From positions 42,892,962-42,956,961 of the forward strand of contig OU862928.1 of the NCBI GenBank assembly GCA_917880885.1: a stretch of DNA of 64,000 bases. The letters run 5' to 3'. Position numbers and translations under genes: made by a program. Shown here in pieces: positions 38,355-50,064 of this stretch; the stretch's first letter is position 1; each line of letters opens with the position of its first letter. Under the pieces are notes generated by a model. The model searched no databases. It saw nothing but the letters and a program-made list of their open reading frames with translations, and was not told the origin of the DNA. The stretch comes from Limnephilus marmoratus. Its lineage: Eukaryota; Arthropoda; Insecta; Trichoptera; Limnephilidae.

Positions 38355-41300
38355 ATGGATAACCCTCTTGGATTAAAGGCAATAGAACCAGGAGAATTAG
38401 AAATATTTGTATCAAGTGCAGAACCATCATGCATTGATCTTATTGGAAGTAAAAAGTAAATTTTCATATCATATTAGAACTTTAAATTTATTACTTATTA
38501 GATATAAATATGTAAGTAATGCATTTATTTTAATGTGTTTTAGTTGGGTTGAGTGGCACCATCGCTTCCAAAAACTACACCAACAAGCAGTTTTGGAAGC
38601 TGCTAGCTCTTCGGAAGAACTTACAAAAGATGCCTTGATTTCACATGGAAAGGTGCGTCGTTATATGTATACATTTTTTAACATTTGTTTTATGCTGTAA
38701 CTTTAATTATTGACCTTCTTCTCTGCTATTTCAGGCTCCTTTACTCGTCCATGAAGCTATATGCATTTCTATTTGGAGACAAAAGATTTTTCCAAAAATC
38801 CTTGAGCTTGATCCAGTCTTGTCTCATACATTCTTGCTTTATGCTGTGGTACGTTATCAAGTTACATTTGTATTTATTTATTACGGGCATTTAGCAAAAT
38901 AAATAGTGCATTTTAATAATGTATTATTGTTTTTAAGCTTTATCACGAAACCGTAGCTGTTGGACTTTTGGAAATCATCCTATTTGACGAAGAAGCATGT
39001 TGCGCAATGGCGGACATTTTGGTTGATATTGTCGACTATAGTATAGAAATGATTTCTTCACTCATTGGTCTAGTCAAGTAAGTAAATAAACATCCTAATT
39101 ACGATAAAACATTTAATTTATTATTGATATAATAGGTCCCTAATTGACTTAATTTCAGCTGTGGATATTTGGAATACAAAGAAACAAATACAGAGCCTAG
39201 TGAAGATGTAATCAAGGAACTTTTGTCACAACAGAAAGATCTCCAATTTGATATCGCAATTCGGTGTTTGACTATTATAAGGTGAGCCATTGTATAATAG
39301 GTAGATATGAATAGAGTCCACGGATAATACGGAACTTTGTGTTGTCTAAGTTTGATGCACGGATATTATGGAATATAACTTTGTAAAATTAATAGACAAT
39401 CTAATATGACATTTGTTAGAAGTACCAATCTTATAAAAGAAATTCTCGTCAAAATAAAAACAAAAAGTACCTACTTCGAATTATTGGGTTGAGGTTCAAA
39501 CTACGAAAGCTGCAAATCATCATAGTTTAGATATACATCCAGTGGAGTGGCGTGCCTTGGAGGGGCCCTGTATCAAAATTAGTTGGGGGCCCAAATGAAG
39601 GATAAAGATTTCTCACAAAAGAAACAAAAGGCCTCTGTAGCCCGGGGGCCCCGTATCATTGATTTGGCTGATACGGCGGTAGCTACGCCCCTGTATACAT
39701 CCCAGGTTTTGAATGGTTTGTTTGGCAAAGCAGGGTTTGTCTAGACTAGAGTGTATGTGTTCTAATACTTTTCTTTCCATGTTCTGCTGTTATAAATACA
39801 GGTGCAAACTTGTCAATAATGCACACACTTTGCAGTGTGAATAAATTATTGTTTTATATGGCAATAATATTTTTTTCTACGATTGGTAGCTTTGAGTCTG
39901 TAACTTTGAATAAATATAAAAATGGCATATCCGCGTAATTGAATTAATTTTAACAAAATTAAAATGTAACATGTGTATTTTTTCATCTCCCCCGACATAA
40001 ATACTCACTTTTCATGATAATAAACTAAAAATTTAACTGTTTGAATAAAAAATAGGTATTCCATATTAACCAGTTAGCAGTTCAATACATAAATAAAGTA
40101 TAATATTTAGTAAGTACTTCATTCTGAACACTTGCCGTCATATTAAAAGGATTCTTATAAGCTGGTTCAATATTGGTATAAGCTAGTTGAAACTGCCGTG
40201 GTAATAAGCAAAGTTTTCACTCTTCTGGACTTACGCTAATAAGTAAGAGCGTTGATAATCATACTTGTTTTCTGTTAGGACAGGTTGTTTCACAGAATTT
40301 GAACAATTCATCAAATTTCAAAGTTAAAGTTCTGTGAAATTTCTATTCAAGTTCTGTATCATTGGTCAGTTTTTTCATAGTGCTTGCTTATAAACAGAAT
40401 TTGAATAGAAATTTCACAGAACTTGAATATTAAGGGCCTGGTATGTCTGAATTTGAACAATTCATAAAATTTTAGAGTTAATTTTCGAGTTCTGTTGAAG
40501 TCCTATTAAAGTTCTGTTACTATCCAAGTAATGTGAAGCAACCGACCCATGATGAAATAATAACAGAACTTAAATAGCACTTTCACAGAACTTGAATTGT
40601 TGAATTCTGTGAAATAATCCCTAAAAAGGGACTAAAAATTAAATAAATAATTTAATGGAAACTAGCTGACCCGGCCATGCGTTGCTGAAGTAAACGAAAC
40701 ACAACGCCACCAACTGGATGGTTACCCAATCTTTTAACTCACACCACCATCTATTTGCATACAAACCTGCCTTACGCCTGCTTACCAGCCCGCTCGTCCA
40801 CCACATACAGACATTCTCCTTTTATTATATATTTCACCCAATTTACACAAAACCTTGACAAATTATATATCTAAACCATCCTCATGAATCACTCTATCTA
40901 TTGGTGAAAACCGCATTAAAATTTGTGGAGTAGTTTTTGAGTTTATCGCAAACAGACAGACAGGCGCAGCGGAGGACTTTAATTTATAATATGTAGAGAT
41001 AAATAATAAAATGTTAAAATTTTAAATGTTGTTCAGCGGTCTGTCGCAAGTGATGGACAAGATCCACGTGTCGGCGTCCAGCCGACTGTACGAGAGCCAC
41101 GACACTCCGCTGCTGTTGGCGCAGATGCTGGCCATGGAGCCGTGGCAGAAGCTGGACAAAGATGGGAACACACTCCAATATATCCGTAATAAACTATACA
41201 TTATGTACTGTCCATCCATATTATGCTGACTTCCTTCACCTTCTTGAGTTAAAGTTTCCCTCATCAGAGCAGATTTGTAGACTTTACAAAATGTGTATAC

Positions 41301-41570
41301 TGTGTCACAGTCATAGATTTTTTTTATGTGAGAGAGGCCCAGTTGCTCTCAACCGTCTGGAGCCTGTGAGAAAGAGAAAGGTGGGGAAGTACCTGGCTAT
41401 TCGTTTCTTTTCTGAATAGTGGTCTTGTGCCGGGCGATGCTGAGAGTATCTTCCACTCTGGAATACGCCACAAATATTCTTTACTAGCTGGTTCCCGGCA
41501 TGCGTTGCAATGCCATATTTAAAGAAATACATTGTTTCTCTCTGAATCACCTTTCCCGTGAGTCCCCGTT

Positions 41571-41602
<32 letters not shown>

Positions 41603-44600
41603 TCTCCCCCCCCGCGTCCCCTTCCTAGTTAGCTTTATAAATTATAGCCTATAAGTTATTCTGATGTATGAGCTATATTATTGTAAAGTTTCTTTAAAAA
41701 CCATTCAGTAGTTTTTGCGTGAAAGAGTAACAAACACACATACACCCATACAAAATTTTGCATTTGTAATATAATTAAGATATAATTATAATTTAATAAA
41801 TTATGAAATAACACAAAATAATGAAATAAATTTTTATCCTTGTTCTATCATTATTTCAATGGAAGATGCTCTGAGAAACTAGCGTTGCTGATGCCTTCGG
41901 CACCGGTGCATAGTCAGGAAACACGCTCTTAACATTTGTACATGGTTCACATTCATCATATTAGAACTGGTCATTTCTACGACTCGTTCTTGAGTTTACG
42001 ATTTACCGGCCCTCTGTGTTATCTTCCTACTACAACATATTCTCTCCTTCCTCTCCTTAAAAATACCCACTACACACCATCCCCAAAGATGACATAGGCA
42101 CTGATTAGGGAAATTATGTTTCTGTGGAGATAATATAAAAAAATGTGTTGAGATAATGTAAAAAGTAGGTACATACATATTTGACGGCCGGCATAATCCA
42201 GTGGTAAGGCTCTTGACTATCACTCCGAAGGTCGCGGGATCGAATCCCGGCGTGGCAAATAAATTTTATTTGATTAATTTGTGTTATTTCACAATTTATT
42301 CATTTAAAATAATATATAATATATTTGCGGCACGTTCCAGAGGGGAAGATACTATCAGTATCGCCCTGGTGTAAGACCACCATTCAGAATTGAAACGTTG
42401 CTTGAAATGGCTTAAGCCATGTTTGGTGACCAGATTTGAATAGCCAGGTACTTCCCCACCTTCCTCTTCCCTATCTCCTTCCCCTCCCCACTACCTTCAG
42501 CCTCACAACATACCTAAATTGGGGATGTCATAGTCCCACTGGCTCCAGACGGGAGCAGTTGGGACTCTTGTGCGGCATTCATGTAAAAAAAAAAAAAATT
42601 ATATTACCCTTTTCAAAGGCAATTTCTGACCTCAGACAAAATACAGGTCATTCTAAGAATGTGGACCCATGTTGTGGACTCTATTCCCAAACAACGCAAC
42701 ATTCCTATTGGAGGATTCGGCCAGCCTGTTCGGCGCATCAGACTTGATCGTAATAAAAAATCAACAACAAAAAATTTTACCATATCGGAAAAAGGAGGAC
42801 TTTCATGATGTATAAGTGTCATGTAGTTTCAACAATCTTCAATAGACATCGTTAGTATTGTTAGCTATATGAATTTTTGTGGTATCTCAATAAATATGAA
42901 GTAAGTTAAGTATTTTTTTAGAAGTGTATCATCTATCGTCATTTGTGTCTAATGTACGAATGGTCACAATGATAGCTGAAGGCGTCTGGTAGTCAGGCGA
43001 CGCCATCAATCTCGTGGCCCGAAGCGATAGAAAAACTTAGGGTAAGGATGTTTGGTCCAGTTAAATGTTCAAAGTAAACTTTACGAAAACGTAAATAAAG
43101 CAACGGGTCTCAATGAATCTCGATCTTATTTGAAATTTTCTCAATACATCTCAAGTCATCTTAATAATTGAAATTAACAGATACTACAACTTATATTATA
43201 AAATAAATTTCCAGAAGGCAAATGGACATGTTTGAATCCCGATGACACTGAGATCAACCGTGCTGAGACCATGTGCTGGCTCGCACTCTGGAGACTTCTG
43301 CTGAACCCCGATTTGTACAACCATTATGAGATCACCAACTCGAGGAAAACTGACTTCTGCAAGGTCAGTCTACTATTCGTCGCCTTAGTTCTTATTTGTC
43401 CAAACGACCATTTTAGTTTTTGTTCAATCTCCACATTAAAATTAAAAATAAAAGTTTGAAAAATGATAGTTAATCACTTAACTAAGAATTATTTAAACTA
43501 ATTAGACCTTTACCTTTACGGAAATAGCTCCCTCTTATTACCTATCATAATGTTTCATTGAAATAATGAAAGAAAGCCTTCTCCTCCTGTAAAATTTTCT
43601 AAGGGTTGTTAGGACAAAATTAAGAACTAAGGCGGGGCTGATAGTCAGTTCTCCGTTATAAGCATTCAAAAAGAAGAAGAAGATTACTGAAAATGGTTTG
43701 AAAGGGAGATTTGTAAATATGAATGATATATTTGTAGTGCATGTAGTTTCAATGTTTCTCAACAGATGTCGTTAGTATGTGTAGTTTTAACGTGTCTCAA
43801 TAAGTGTCATTGGTAGTAGTGCAGGATAGAGACAAATGTCGGGACGTTTGGGTCTAATACCCGAACGGTTACGAAGATTGCCGATCACATCCGACCTACA
43901 GGTGGGCACCTTCAGTGAGCGAATCCCCTACTTCAGATTATTATAGAGCATAACAACAGATATCAGCCGATAAAAATATGCATTATCCACTGAAGCGATT
44001 ATGGTCGAAAAATGGACCATTTTTATTTTTCTGCGATTGATAGCGGTCCAAAATTGGACCACATTTTTCCTACCATTCGTAAAACATTTATTGTAATTAT
44101 TTAAAACATTTCCATAGCCAGCCATTTATTTTAAAACGAAACTATTTAAATGCTTTATCTATTATGACCATAGATGTCGCAAATTTGAATTTCGTAGACT
44201 ATTTAGAATGATGTTAAAAAAAAATTTCACATCGAATTTTTGATTAGCTGTTTACGGTTAAAATTAAGTCCATTTTCCATAGATATGCACCTTTCATTAT
44301 CAAGTATATCTCAGACGACATACATAAATCGAAAATATTCTGTGTTGACTCGAATAAGTACCCCTCACGGCAGTTTCAAAGAAACGACACGCAGGATTCG
44401 TGCAGTTATAAATTTTACAATTTTCTCATATTTTTTTTTATCAATCCTACAAATATGAGATAAACGGTAAAATACAGGTTAATTCATTGGCTATAAATAG
44501 CACTATAAGTTTTTGTGTCTCCATGTTAAAATTCAAAGGTATGATTTTTTTAATGTTGACGAAAAATTTAAAAAATGATCTTCTGATCAATCGAGGTCCT

Positions 44601-47600
44601 GGGTTCGTTTCCTAGATGAGACTATCTATTTATGGTTTTTTCTGTTTTAGATTTTCGATTGAGTGTCGTTAATATTGTCTTCATTAATTAAATAGAAAAG
44701 TTGTTGTGATTAAGATAATGGTTTTAAATTCCCAGCTGCTGTATAAGATCACAGACTCCCACATGGACCAGCTGCCTTTGCTGGCGGAGCTGAAAAGGTT
44801 CCTCGGGCAACTGGCTTTAACGGACACCTCGTCTCCGCAGGCCTCAACCAGCCGGCCCCTGCTGGTCGAAGTCGTGCCGCAGGTGAGTGTTACCAAACAT
44901 CCTATCTCACCTTCTTCCCCTAGTCGTTAATAGTGCACAACTATTGACCCTGTACAAATCATAAGTGCGCCCCACTGTTTTGAATTTGACAGCCACCTCT
45001 GGTCTGGAGCCCCCAAAATACCTGAAAAACCCTTGAATCTGTGCAGAAATGGGCAGTCCGTTTGATAGATTCCTCTATCTTAACAAATGGATTGCATTCT
45101 TTAAAGCATATGCGTCGTAGGTGTGCTGACCTTTTTCTACCAGTATTACAATGGGAGATGCTCCGAGGAACTAACGTCATTGATCCCTTCGGTACTGGCA
45201 CATAGTCTAACTAATGTACACTGTTGACATTTGCGGTGGAACGATTTGCCGGCCTCTTCGTGTTTCAGCCTTCCTACAACATGCATCTTTTTTTTTTACA
45301 TGTGTGGGCCTCCTGTGTGGAGCACATGTAAAAAAAAAAGACGCATGTTGAAGGAAGGCTGAAACACGAAGAGGCCGGCAAATCGTTCCACCGCAAATGT
45401 CAACAGAAAATAATTTCCCTCAGGGCCTATGTCATCTTAAGGGATGCTGTGTGGAGGGTTTTTTAAGGAACGGAAGGAGAGGAGAGTTATGGGAAGGAAA
45501 AGGGTTTAAAGGGTGGGTAGGAATCTGGAGTTTAGTGGGTCTTGGTTATCCACCTCCAAGACCTAGAAAAACCTCACCCCATGATCTCGGGCACCCTTAC
45601 TAAATCAAACGTAGCGAACCACTTGGCGTGAACTATTGCAGAGGTGTTGGTTATCCAATAAAGGTTCCCGGGGCGGCGGTACCCATTCCGTTACAGTCTC
45701 TTGAAGACCCAGGTTCACTCCTTTCCTTTCACAAAAATACCCTCCACAGAGCATCCCCAAAGATGAGATAGGTCCTTAGGGAAATTATTTTCCACAGGAC
45801 CTCCTGCGTGAAGTTAATGTAAAAAAAATGGTTTGTTCACATACATTATTTTACACAAAAATTAATGGTCCTTCGTCATACACAAATCATTTTAAAATTA
45901 CAGATCAGCATTCACATTACACAAAAATCATTAGTTTTGTGGGAAGAGTTTCAGGAAATCCAGTGCACTGTTAATCCTGAAAATCTTCATACATAAAACC
46001 GATTTTTCGAAAAAAAAAAAGAAGTTTTTAGCTACAACATCAGTAATGCTTTTTTTATATTACCACACTAGCACACCCAAAATTCACGAGCCGCCACTGA
46101 TTGAGCCACTTCCAACCAGAGATGATAAAGTTCTGCATTTTGCGAGACTTGCTTCCTTTTAAAATTACTCGAGTTCTAGGAGCGGGTCCTGGGTCCGAGT
46201 TCTTGGGTGCGAACCGGGTATTGGGTGCTGTTGCAGCTACCGAGGCGCATGGGTCCGGCCGGAGGCGGACTTCGGAGCCGGAACCCGCAAAAGAACGCAA
46301 ACCCGAGACCTGCTCCCGACTCACGAGTGGCTCGGATTGCGAACACGGGGACGCCGGTGGAAGCATACTTCTGGGTTTGGGTATGGTCCTGGACCGGATT
46401 CTCTGGCGTAGTCGATTTGAAAAAGGAGTAGGAGTAGGATTCGCTTCTCACGAAGAACCCGACTTCAAGAGCCCACTCCAGCTGAACCTACACATCGCTA
46501 CTTCCAACTAGTAGCAATTAAATAATAAAACAGTCAAATAGGCAAAAAAAAGTGTTTGACATCAATTTTCGTTTTCGAGTAAATCTAGTTTGAAGTTGGA
46601 ATTTTTAAGTCAAATTTGAAATTAATTGGCCGGAGCACAGAACTGGCTCCCTGAAAAGATGAATTTTTATTTAATTTTTTAAATTAACAAATTCAGATTG
46701 AAAAATTTTAGGCTATGTGATGTCGATTGACATTGTAGTTTTCCGCTTGTAACAAATAATATTATGAATTTTGTGTTCTGTTCTTCAAACAGGTCATTAA
46801 AATTTTCCTCTTTCTTCACAGATCAAACCTTCCATAATGAAGAGAATCCACAAGAAGTCGAAAGTGGTAGCCAAATCGCAGCTGCAATACTTCTTCAAGC
46901 CCGACAAGACAGAACTCAAGGAGTTGGCCACAGTGTAAATATAAATATACCAGCTGCATGTCTCTAAAAGGATTAGATTAGTCATTGATAGTTTGTGATG
47001 GTGTGTTTTTACTTGTTCCAGTCTGAGTTCTTCCTATGCAAGCGAAGTCCTCGAGCATATGGACGATGGAGGAGCAAAGTGCGCTCTCTGCGGACAGAAG
47101 GCGGCCAAGAGGTGTTCCCACTGCATGAATGAATGGTACTGCGGCAGGTAATCATTTCCTCTATTATTCAACCAAAAACAATATAAGGTTCCTGAGCATC
47201 GTCATGATTGAAGTGCTGCGCGGCAAGCCACCGACGAAAGCTAGAGAACTACTAATGAATCATGCCCAAAAAACCCCATTATATTGCCTGTGTTTTAGGT
47301 GCCCCAGAGATAACCAATATCTCATCTGATGAACCCTGGCACCCCTGCCAAGTCGCCCAACGTAGCGTAACACTTGGGGAGACCTGCATCATCAGGTGTT
47401 GGTTCCCGGTGCGGTGGCCTTTCAAATTACAGGTCTACATCTGATTTCGAAAAATTCTTGTGTGAAGCCCGGGCCATGCCAGAGACTTCAGTAGTACGTA
47501 GTACGCAATAAATGTAACGTTAAATGATGTGTGGGGCAACTCATTTACAGCAATTCAAATTCTATTAAATTGAGAATTATTTTATTTTAATACCTTACAA

Positions 47601-48502
47601 GAATCCCAGCTGCTCCCATCTGGAGCCAGTGAGACTATGGCATCCCTAATTGGGGTATTTTGTGAGGCTGAAGGTAGTGGGGAGGGGAAGGAGATGGAGA
47701 AGAGGAAGGTGGAGAAGTACATGGGTATCCAGATCTGGTCACCAAACAAGGCTAAAGCCATTTAAAGCAACGTTTCAATTCTGAATGGTGATTTATAAAC
47801 TAGGCGAAAACAGAGTATCAGAACGGTTACGTTTTAAGATTTTCACGGCCAAAAGTATTTTCGTTACTGGTTTTTGAGGTGTTATGCCGTGTTGCGCTAC
47901 CTCCTTCTTTAACAAACGTTTCGGACAGCGTTTCAGTGTCCATCATCAGGGCAGATCCAGAAAAAAAAAAAAAAACACACATCTACCGGATCTGCCCTGA
48001 TGATGGACACTGCAACGCTGTCCAAAACGTTGACTAAAGAAGGAGGTAGCGCAACACGGCATAACACCCTAAAAACCAATAACGAAAAAAAGAGTATGAG
48101 AACGTTCCGCAAATATACTATAAATTATTTATAATTAATTAATAATTGTGAAATAACACAAATTATCCTTACCCCTTGACCAAAGAGACCTGTTAATAGC
48201 ATGTCAAAGTTTCATTGATAAAAAAAATCCTTCTGTTGAGGTTGACCGCCTCCAGGAAACAATTCCATTCTTCACTCTTGCTGTTTCCCTCCAGCTCCTT
48301 GTTTATTAGAATGTTGTTTCCTCCTGCAGGTTTTCTCCCATTGTAGAATTATTGGAATAAAAAATATTTAATAAAATTAACGCCTCAAAGCAATTTTGCT
48401 ATTACTGAAGAATACTTGGGATAATGTTATTGTTACAGAGTATGTCAGGTGAAAAGATGGCCCAATCATAAGGACATCTGTCGTCAGTTAGCTGCCAAGT
48501 AA
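38355..48502 (+). CDS. ZMYND10: Dynein-arm assembly factor, MYND zinc finger
   Basis: Cytoplasmic factor needed to preassemble axonemal dynein arms (with LRRC6 and co-chaperones); in insects it should act in sensory cilia and sperm tails. Eleven coding exons join to 444 aa: 38355-38455, 38544-38652, 38735-38848, 38938-39077, 39159-39281, 41037-41185, 43215-43363, 44736-44882, 46822-46934, 47022-47147, 48439-48502. All junctions are GT-AG with matching phases. The N-terminal helical part has NWVEWHHRFQKLHQQAVLEA and SHGKAPLLVHEAI, as in known ZMYND10. The C-terminal MYND finger is complete: C402, C405, C413, C416, C422, C426, H434, C438. Length equals that of vertebrate ZMYND10 (440 aa). A polyadenylation signal lies at 48571. 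Introns 5 to 10 are loaded with repeats, and the first four are short. It shares its upstream region with IARS2. Confidence 0.96.
39305..40115 (+). repeat. Interspersed repeat R7, copy B
   Basis: Second R7 copy, in ZMYND10 intron 5, with a hAT MITE inserted at 39541. Outside the insertion it follows copy C (58678-59465) closely: cggataatacggaac, ctcgtcaaaataaaaac, cctacttcgaattatt, tttttcatctcccccgacat. Confidence 0.8.
39541..39693. mobile_element. hAT-type MITE, 153 bp
   Basis: Ends CAGTGGAGTGGCG and CTACGCCCCTG (inverted CAGGGGCGTAG). Perfect 8-bp duplication TATACATC at 39533-39540 and 39694-39701. R7 copy C at 59071-59085 has the uninterrupted target gatatacatcccaggt, a natural empty site. 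Confidence 0.9.
40285..40616. repeat. Inverted-repeat block rich in cagaa motifs
   Basis: The left end ttgtttcacagaatttgaac and the right end gttgaattctgtgaaataa are inverted relatives, and the interior repeats agttctgtgaaat-like motifs on both strands. It looks like a small palindromic MITE; target duplication is not resolved. Confidence 0.6.
40668..40998 (+). repeat. Interspersed repeat R6, second copy
   Basis: Starts ctagctgacccggccatgcg, has acgaaacacaacgccacc, tctattggtgaaaaccgcat and ends near cagacagacaggcgcagcgg. It stops just before ZMYND10 exon 6. Confidence 0.7.
41337..41488 (-). mobile_element. SINE S1 fragment
   Basis: Contains accgtctggagcctgtgaga, aggtggggaagtacctggct, gggcgatgctgagagtatct and ccactctggaa with a large internal deletion. 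Confidence 0.7.
41489..41770 (+). repeat. Interspersed repeat R4 with poly-C tract
   Basis: Starts ggttcccggcatgcgttgca, contains about 31 C in a row (41570-41600), and ends with agtagtttttgcgtgaaaga, caaacacacatacacccata. The reverse relative is 21000-21305. Confidence 0.7.
41865..42130 (+). mobile_element. LINE 3' end fragment
   Basis: ggaagatgctctgagaaact, tctacgactcgttcttgagt and then the R2-like tail ccccaaagatgacataggca. It links the LINE polymerase C-terminus (as at 45150-45290) to the tail of repeat R2, so R2 may use this LINE's 3' end. Confidence 0.5.
42183..42597 (+). mobile_element. SINE S1, full length
   Basis: Complete: tRNA head gacggccggcataatccagt with B box GATCGAATCCC, body in family order, and an A tract at 42584-42598. 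In ZMYND10 intron 6. Confidence 0.9.
43940..44582 (+). repeat. Interspersed repeat R5, longest copy
   Basis: About 640 bp. Beyond the part shared with 23800-24260 it has gaaaaatggaccatttttat, gcgattgatagcggtccaaa and cctaccattcgtaaaacatt, which also occur in reverse at 62640-62770. The start is at the tatggtcgaaaaa block, the end at aaatttaaaaaatgatc. Confidence 0.75.
44583..44697 (+). mobile_element. Second SINE family (S2), copy 1
   Basis: ggtcctgggttcgtttccta (B-box like) then tttctgttttagattttcg and gttaatattgtcttcattaattaaat. The same 3' body follows a fuller tRNA-like head at 49255-49395. Confidence 0.5.
44940..45290 (+). mobile_element. LINE polymerase C-terminal fragment
   Basis: In interrupted frames it reads LEPPKYLKNP-like, then WAVRLID and a terminal region with gaggaactaacgtcattgat; it is the uninterrupted counterpart of 6490-6910. 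It passes into the hairpin at 45221. Confidence 0.55.
45221..45405. repeat. Near-perfect 82-bp inverted repeat (hairpin)
   Basis: The left arm 45221-45302 (from ctgttgacatttgcggtgg to ttttacatgt) is the reverse complement of 45323-45405 with about two differences; the spacer is about 20 bp. The arms are LINE-derived. On transcription of ZMYND10 intron 8 this would form a long stem. Confidence 0.93.
45406..45830. repeat. Two facing R2 pieces
   Basis: 45410-45690 holds R2 in tail-first orientation (ccctcagggcctatgtcatc, gggtgggtaggaatctggag, ccaataaaggttcccgggg), and 45720-45825 holds the tail in the other orientation (cctccacagagcatccccaa, ttccacaggacctcctgcgt and an A tract). Confidence 0.65.
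46117..46500 (-). mobile_element. hAT-type MITE, copy 2
   Basis: Ends CAGAGATG and CATCGCTA, flanked by a perfect 8-bp duplication CTTCCAAC (46109-46116 and 46501-46508). It is the inverted counterpart of 7192-7585. Its 136-codon frame (46101-46511) spans the duplications and is a chance product of GC-rich sequence. Confidence 0.88.
47230..47440 (+). repeat. Interspersed repeat R2, distal fragment
   Basis: tgaaccctggcacccctgcc, aagtcgcccaacgtagcgta, acacttgggg and ggtgttggttcccggtgcgg correspond to the distal part of R2 without its tail. Confidence 0.55.
47580..48165 (-). mobile_element. SINE S1 split by a foldback element
   Basis: The 47590-47825 half (tcccagctgctcccatctgg to gagtatcagaacg) and the 48091-48165 half (gagtatgagaacgttccgca on) make a single S1 copy. 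The inserted F1 element duplicated 14 bp of it. Confidence 0.82.
47826..48090 (+). mobile_element. Foldback element F1 with 14-bp duplication
   Basis: Inverted arms (gtgttgcgctacctccttct and gaaggaggtagcgcaacacg; gtccatcatcagggcagatc and gatctgccctgatgatggac) surround an A run. The flanks AGAGTATCAGAACG (47812-47825) and AGAGTATGAGAACG (48091-48104) are a target duplication with one mismatch. Its 3' end is A-rich (aacgaaaaaa). A duplication of this length plus an A tail suggests retroposition. Confidence 0.75.
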
Positions 48503-48570
48503 TGATTTAATCTATGTTAATTATTTGTTTTAACAACGTGTCCTTAATTTCTTGTAATTGTTCCGAGTTC

Positions 48571-48576
48571 AATAAA
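48571..48576 (+). terminator. Polyadenylation signal of ZMYND10
   Basis: aataaa 69 bp downstream of the ZMYND10 stop codon, followed by T/G-rich sequence. Confidence 0.7.
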
Positions 48577-48770
48577 CTTTCTTTATGTTCCATTATAAAT
48601 AAATATGATTCTTTTCTGTGTGGCAACGTCTCAATTAAATAAATACTTGTCTACTTACAATTTGTTTTATTTAATCTCTTTTCACCTTCAAAAAGATAGT
48701 TTTCTTGAGTTCATCTGATAAATTAAAGCAACTCTGTGTGACTTAAAAACCGAATATTAGAAAGGTAATA

Positions 48771-49021
48771 GGCCACTTGCATGGATTTCATAACGACTTG
48801 GAAAAAATCATGTGGATAGATCTTTTTACTAAGATTAAGAAAATGTTAGTAAAATTGTTTAGAAATGTACAGTTTTTTATTTTTAAATAAATAAATCCAT
48901 TATTTAGGCTCGTGACGACACTACATGAAAATGTCCCGTCACGAAATAAAAAAAATACAGAATGTCTTAGAATATTTTCTTAAACCGGAAATTTTTTAAA
49001 AAAAATGTGATGCAAGTGGCC
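48771..49021. mobile_element. TA-type MITE, 251 bp
   Basis: Ends GGCCACTTGCAT and ATGCAAGTGGCC, flanked by TA (48769-48770, 49022-49023), as for Tc1/mariner insertions. No coding capacity. Confidence 0.78.
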
Positions 49022-49254
49022 TATTGGTTATTTTTTTTATTTTCCAAAGATAAAGGTGTCTAATAATTTTTATTGGCTGCTATTTTTATGTATGATTGCA
49101 AAATTCTACCTGAACTAAATGCAATCTGGATAGTGCCTTGGATAAGTATATTCATTTTTATTTCGGCGAAATCTATTGACTTTTCTACAAGTCAAAAAAT
49201 ATGCATAAGAAAATGAAGATAATGTTGGTATTACTAAGTCGAAGTATGATAGGT

Positions 49255-49395
49255 TTGAATTAGCCCGGTGGTTAAAGCAGAGCCCTGGCAAGGCTGTAAG
49301 GTGCTGGATTCAATACCTAGATGCGACTGTATCTTTCTGTTTTAAATTTTTCATTTGAGATGCTAATATTGTCTACAAAGATTAAATATTACAAT
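49255..49395 (+). mobile_element. Second SINE family (S2), copy 2
   Basis: tRNA-like head: A-box-like tagcccggtggttaaagcag and B-box-like ctggattcaatacctagatg, followed by the S2 body tttctgttttaaatttttca and gctaatattgtctacaaaga. Confidence 0.6.
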
Positions 49396-50064
49396 TTGTG
49401 GTTTTACTCATTAACCACTCACGTATTTGGCGAATATGCAAGTTTTTTTGTCAACGAACTATCAGATTTATAAAAACTTTGTGTTATTTCCGCTTGCAAT
49501 TCCCAGTGCAAAATAAAAAAATTGTAAAAATGACTCAGTGATGTTTTTATGTGAAAACGGTTCAAAAAAATCATGGATTACGTGAAAAAAAACACTTATT
49601 CTATTGTATATAAATATGTATAATAAACAATTTTGTCATCTCACTTTTTTAACATTTCATACAAGAATATTTAATGAAAAATTAACAATATCTAACGGCG
49701 CATAGGCGGATGAAAACTGTTTCTACAAAATAAGTCCTTTTTATGTACTTCTTTCTATGGACAACTTTGAATAGAGATGTGAAGCTTGATGTATTACGGA
49801 TCTTCTACTTTTTGTTTAAGGTTTGTCACTAGAACAATAACAATTTCTACAGGAACACATGCGTTAGCTTGAAAATAAGCTTATTGTACTTGACTACTAT
49901 TGTGTCATGTAAACACGCTTACACACACTAATGCCCTGTCCAGGGCTTTTTAGGTTCATGCTCGAACGTGTGCAGTCTACAAATGTTTACTTCTAGTTTT
50001 AACACATGGAGTACAAATCCGTATTTGTAGTAACTCCGTAGTAACCAAGAGATTACAATATTAC

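Noticed and set aside
46101..46511. 136-codon open frame on the plus strand
   Set aside because: It starts and stops outside the borders of the inverted MITE copy and is not conserved with the frame at 7184.
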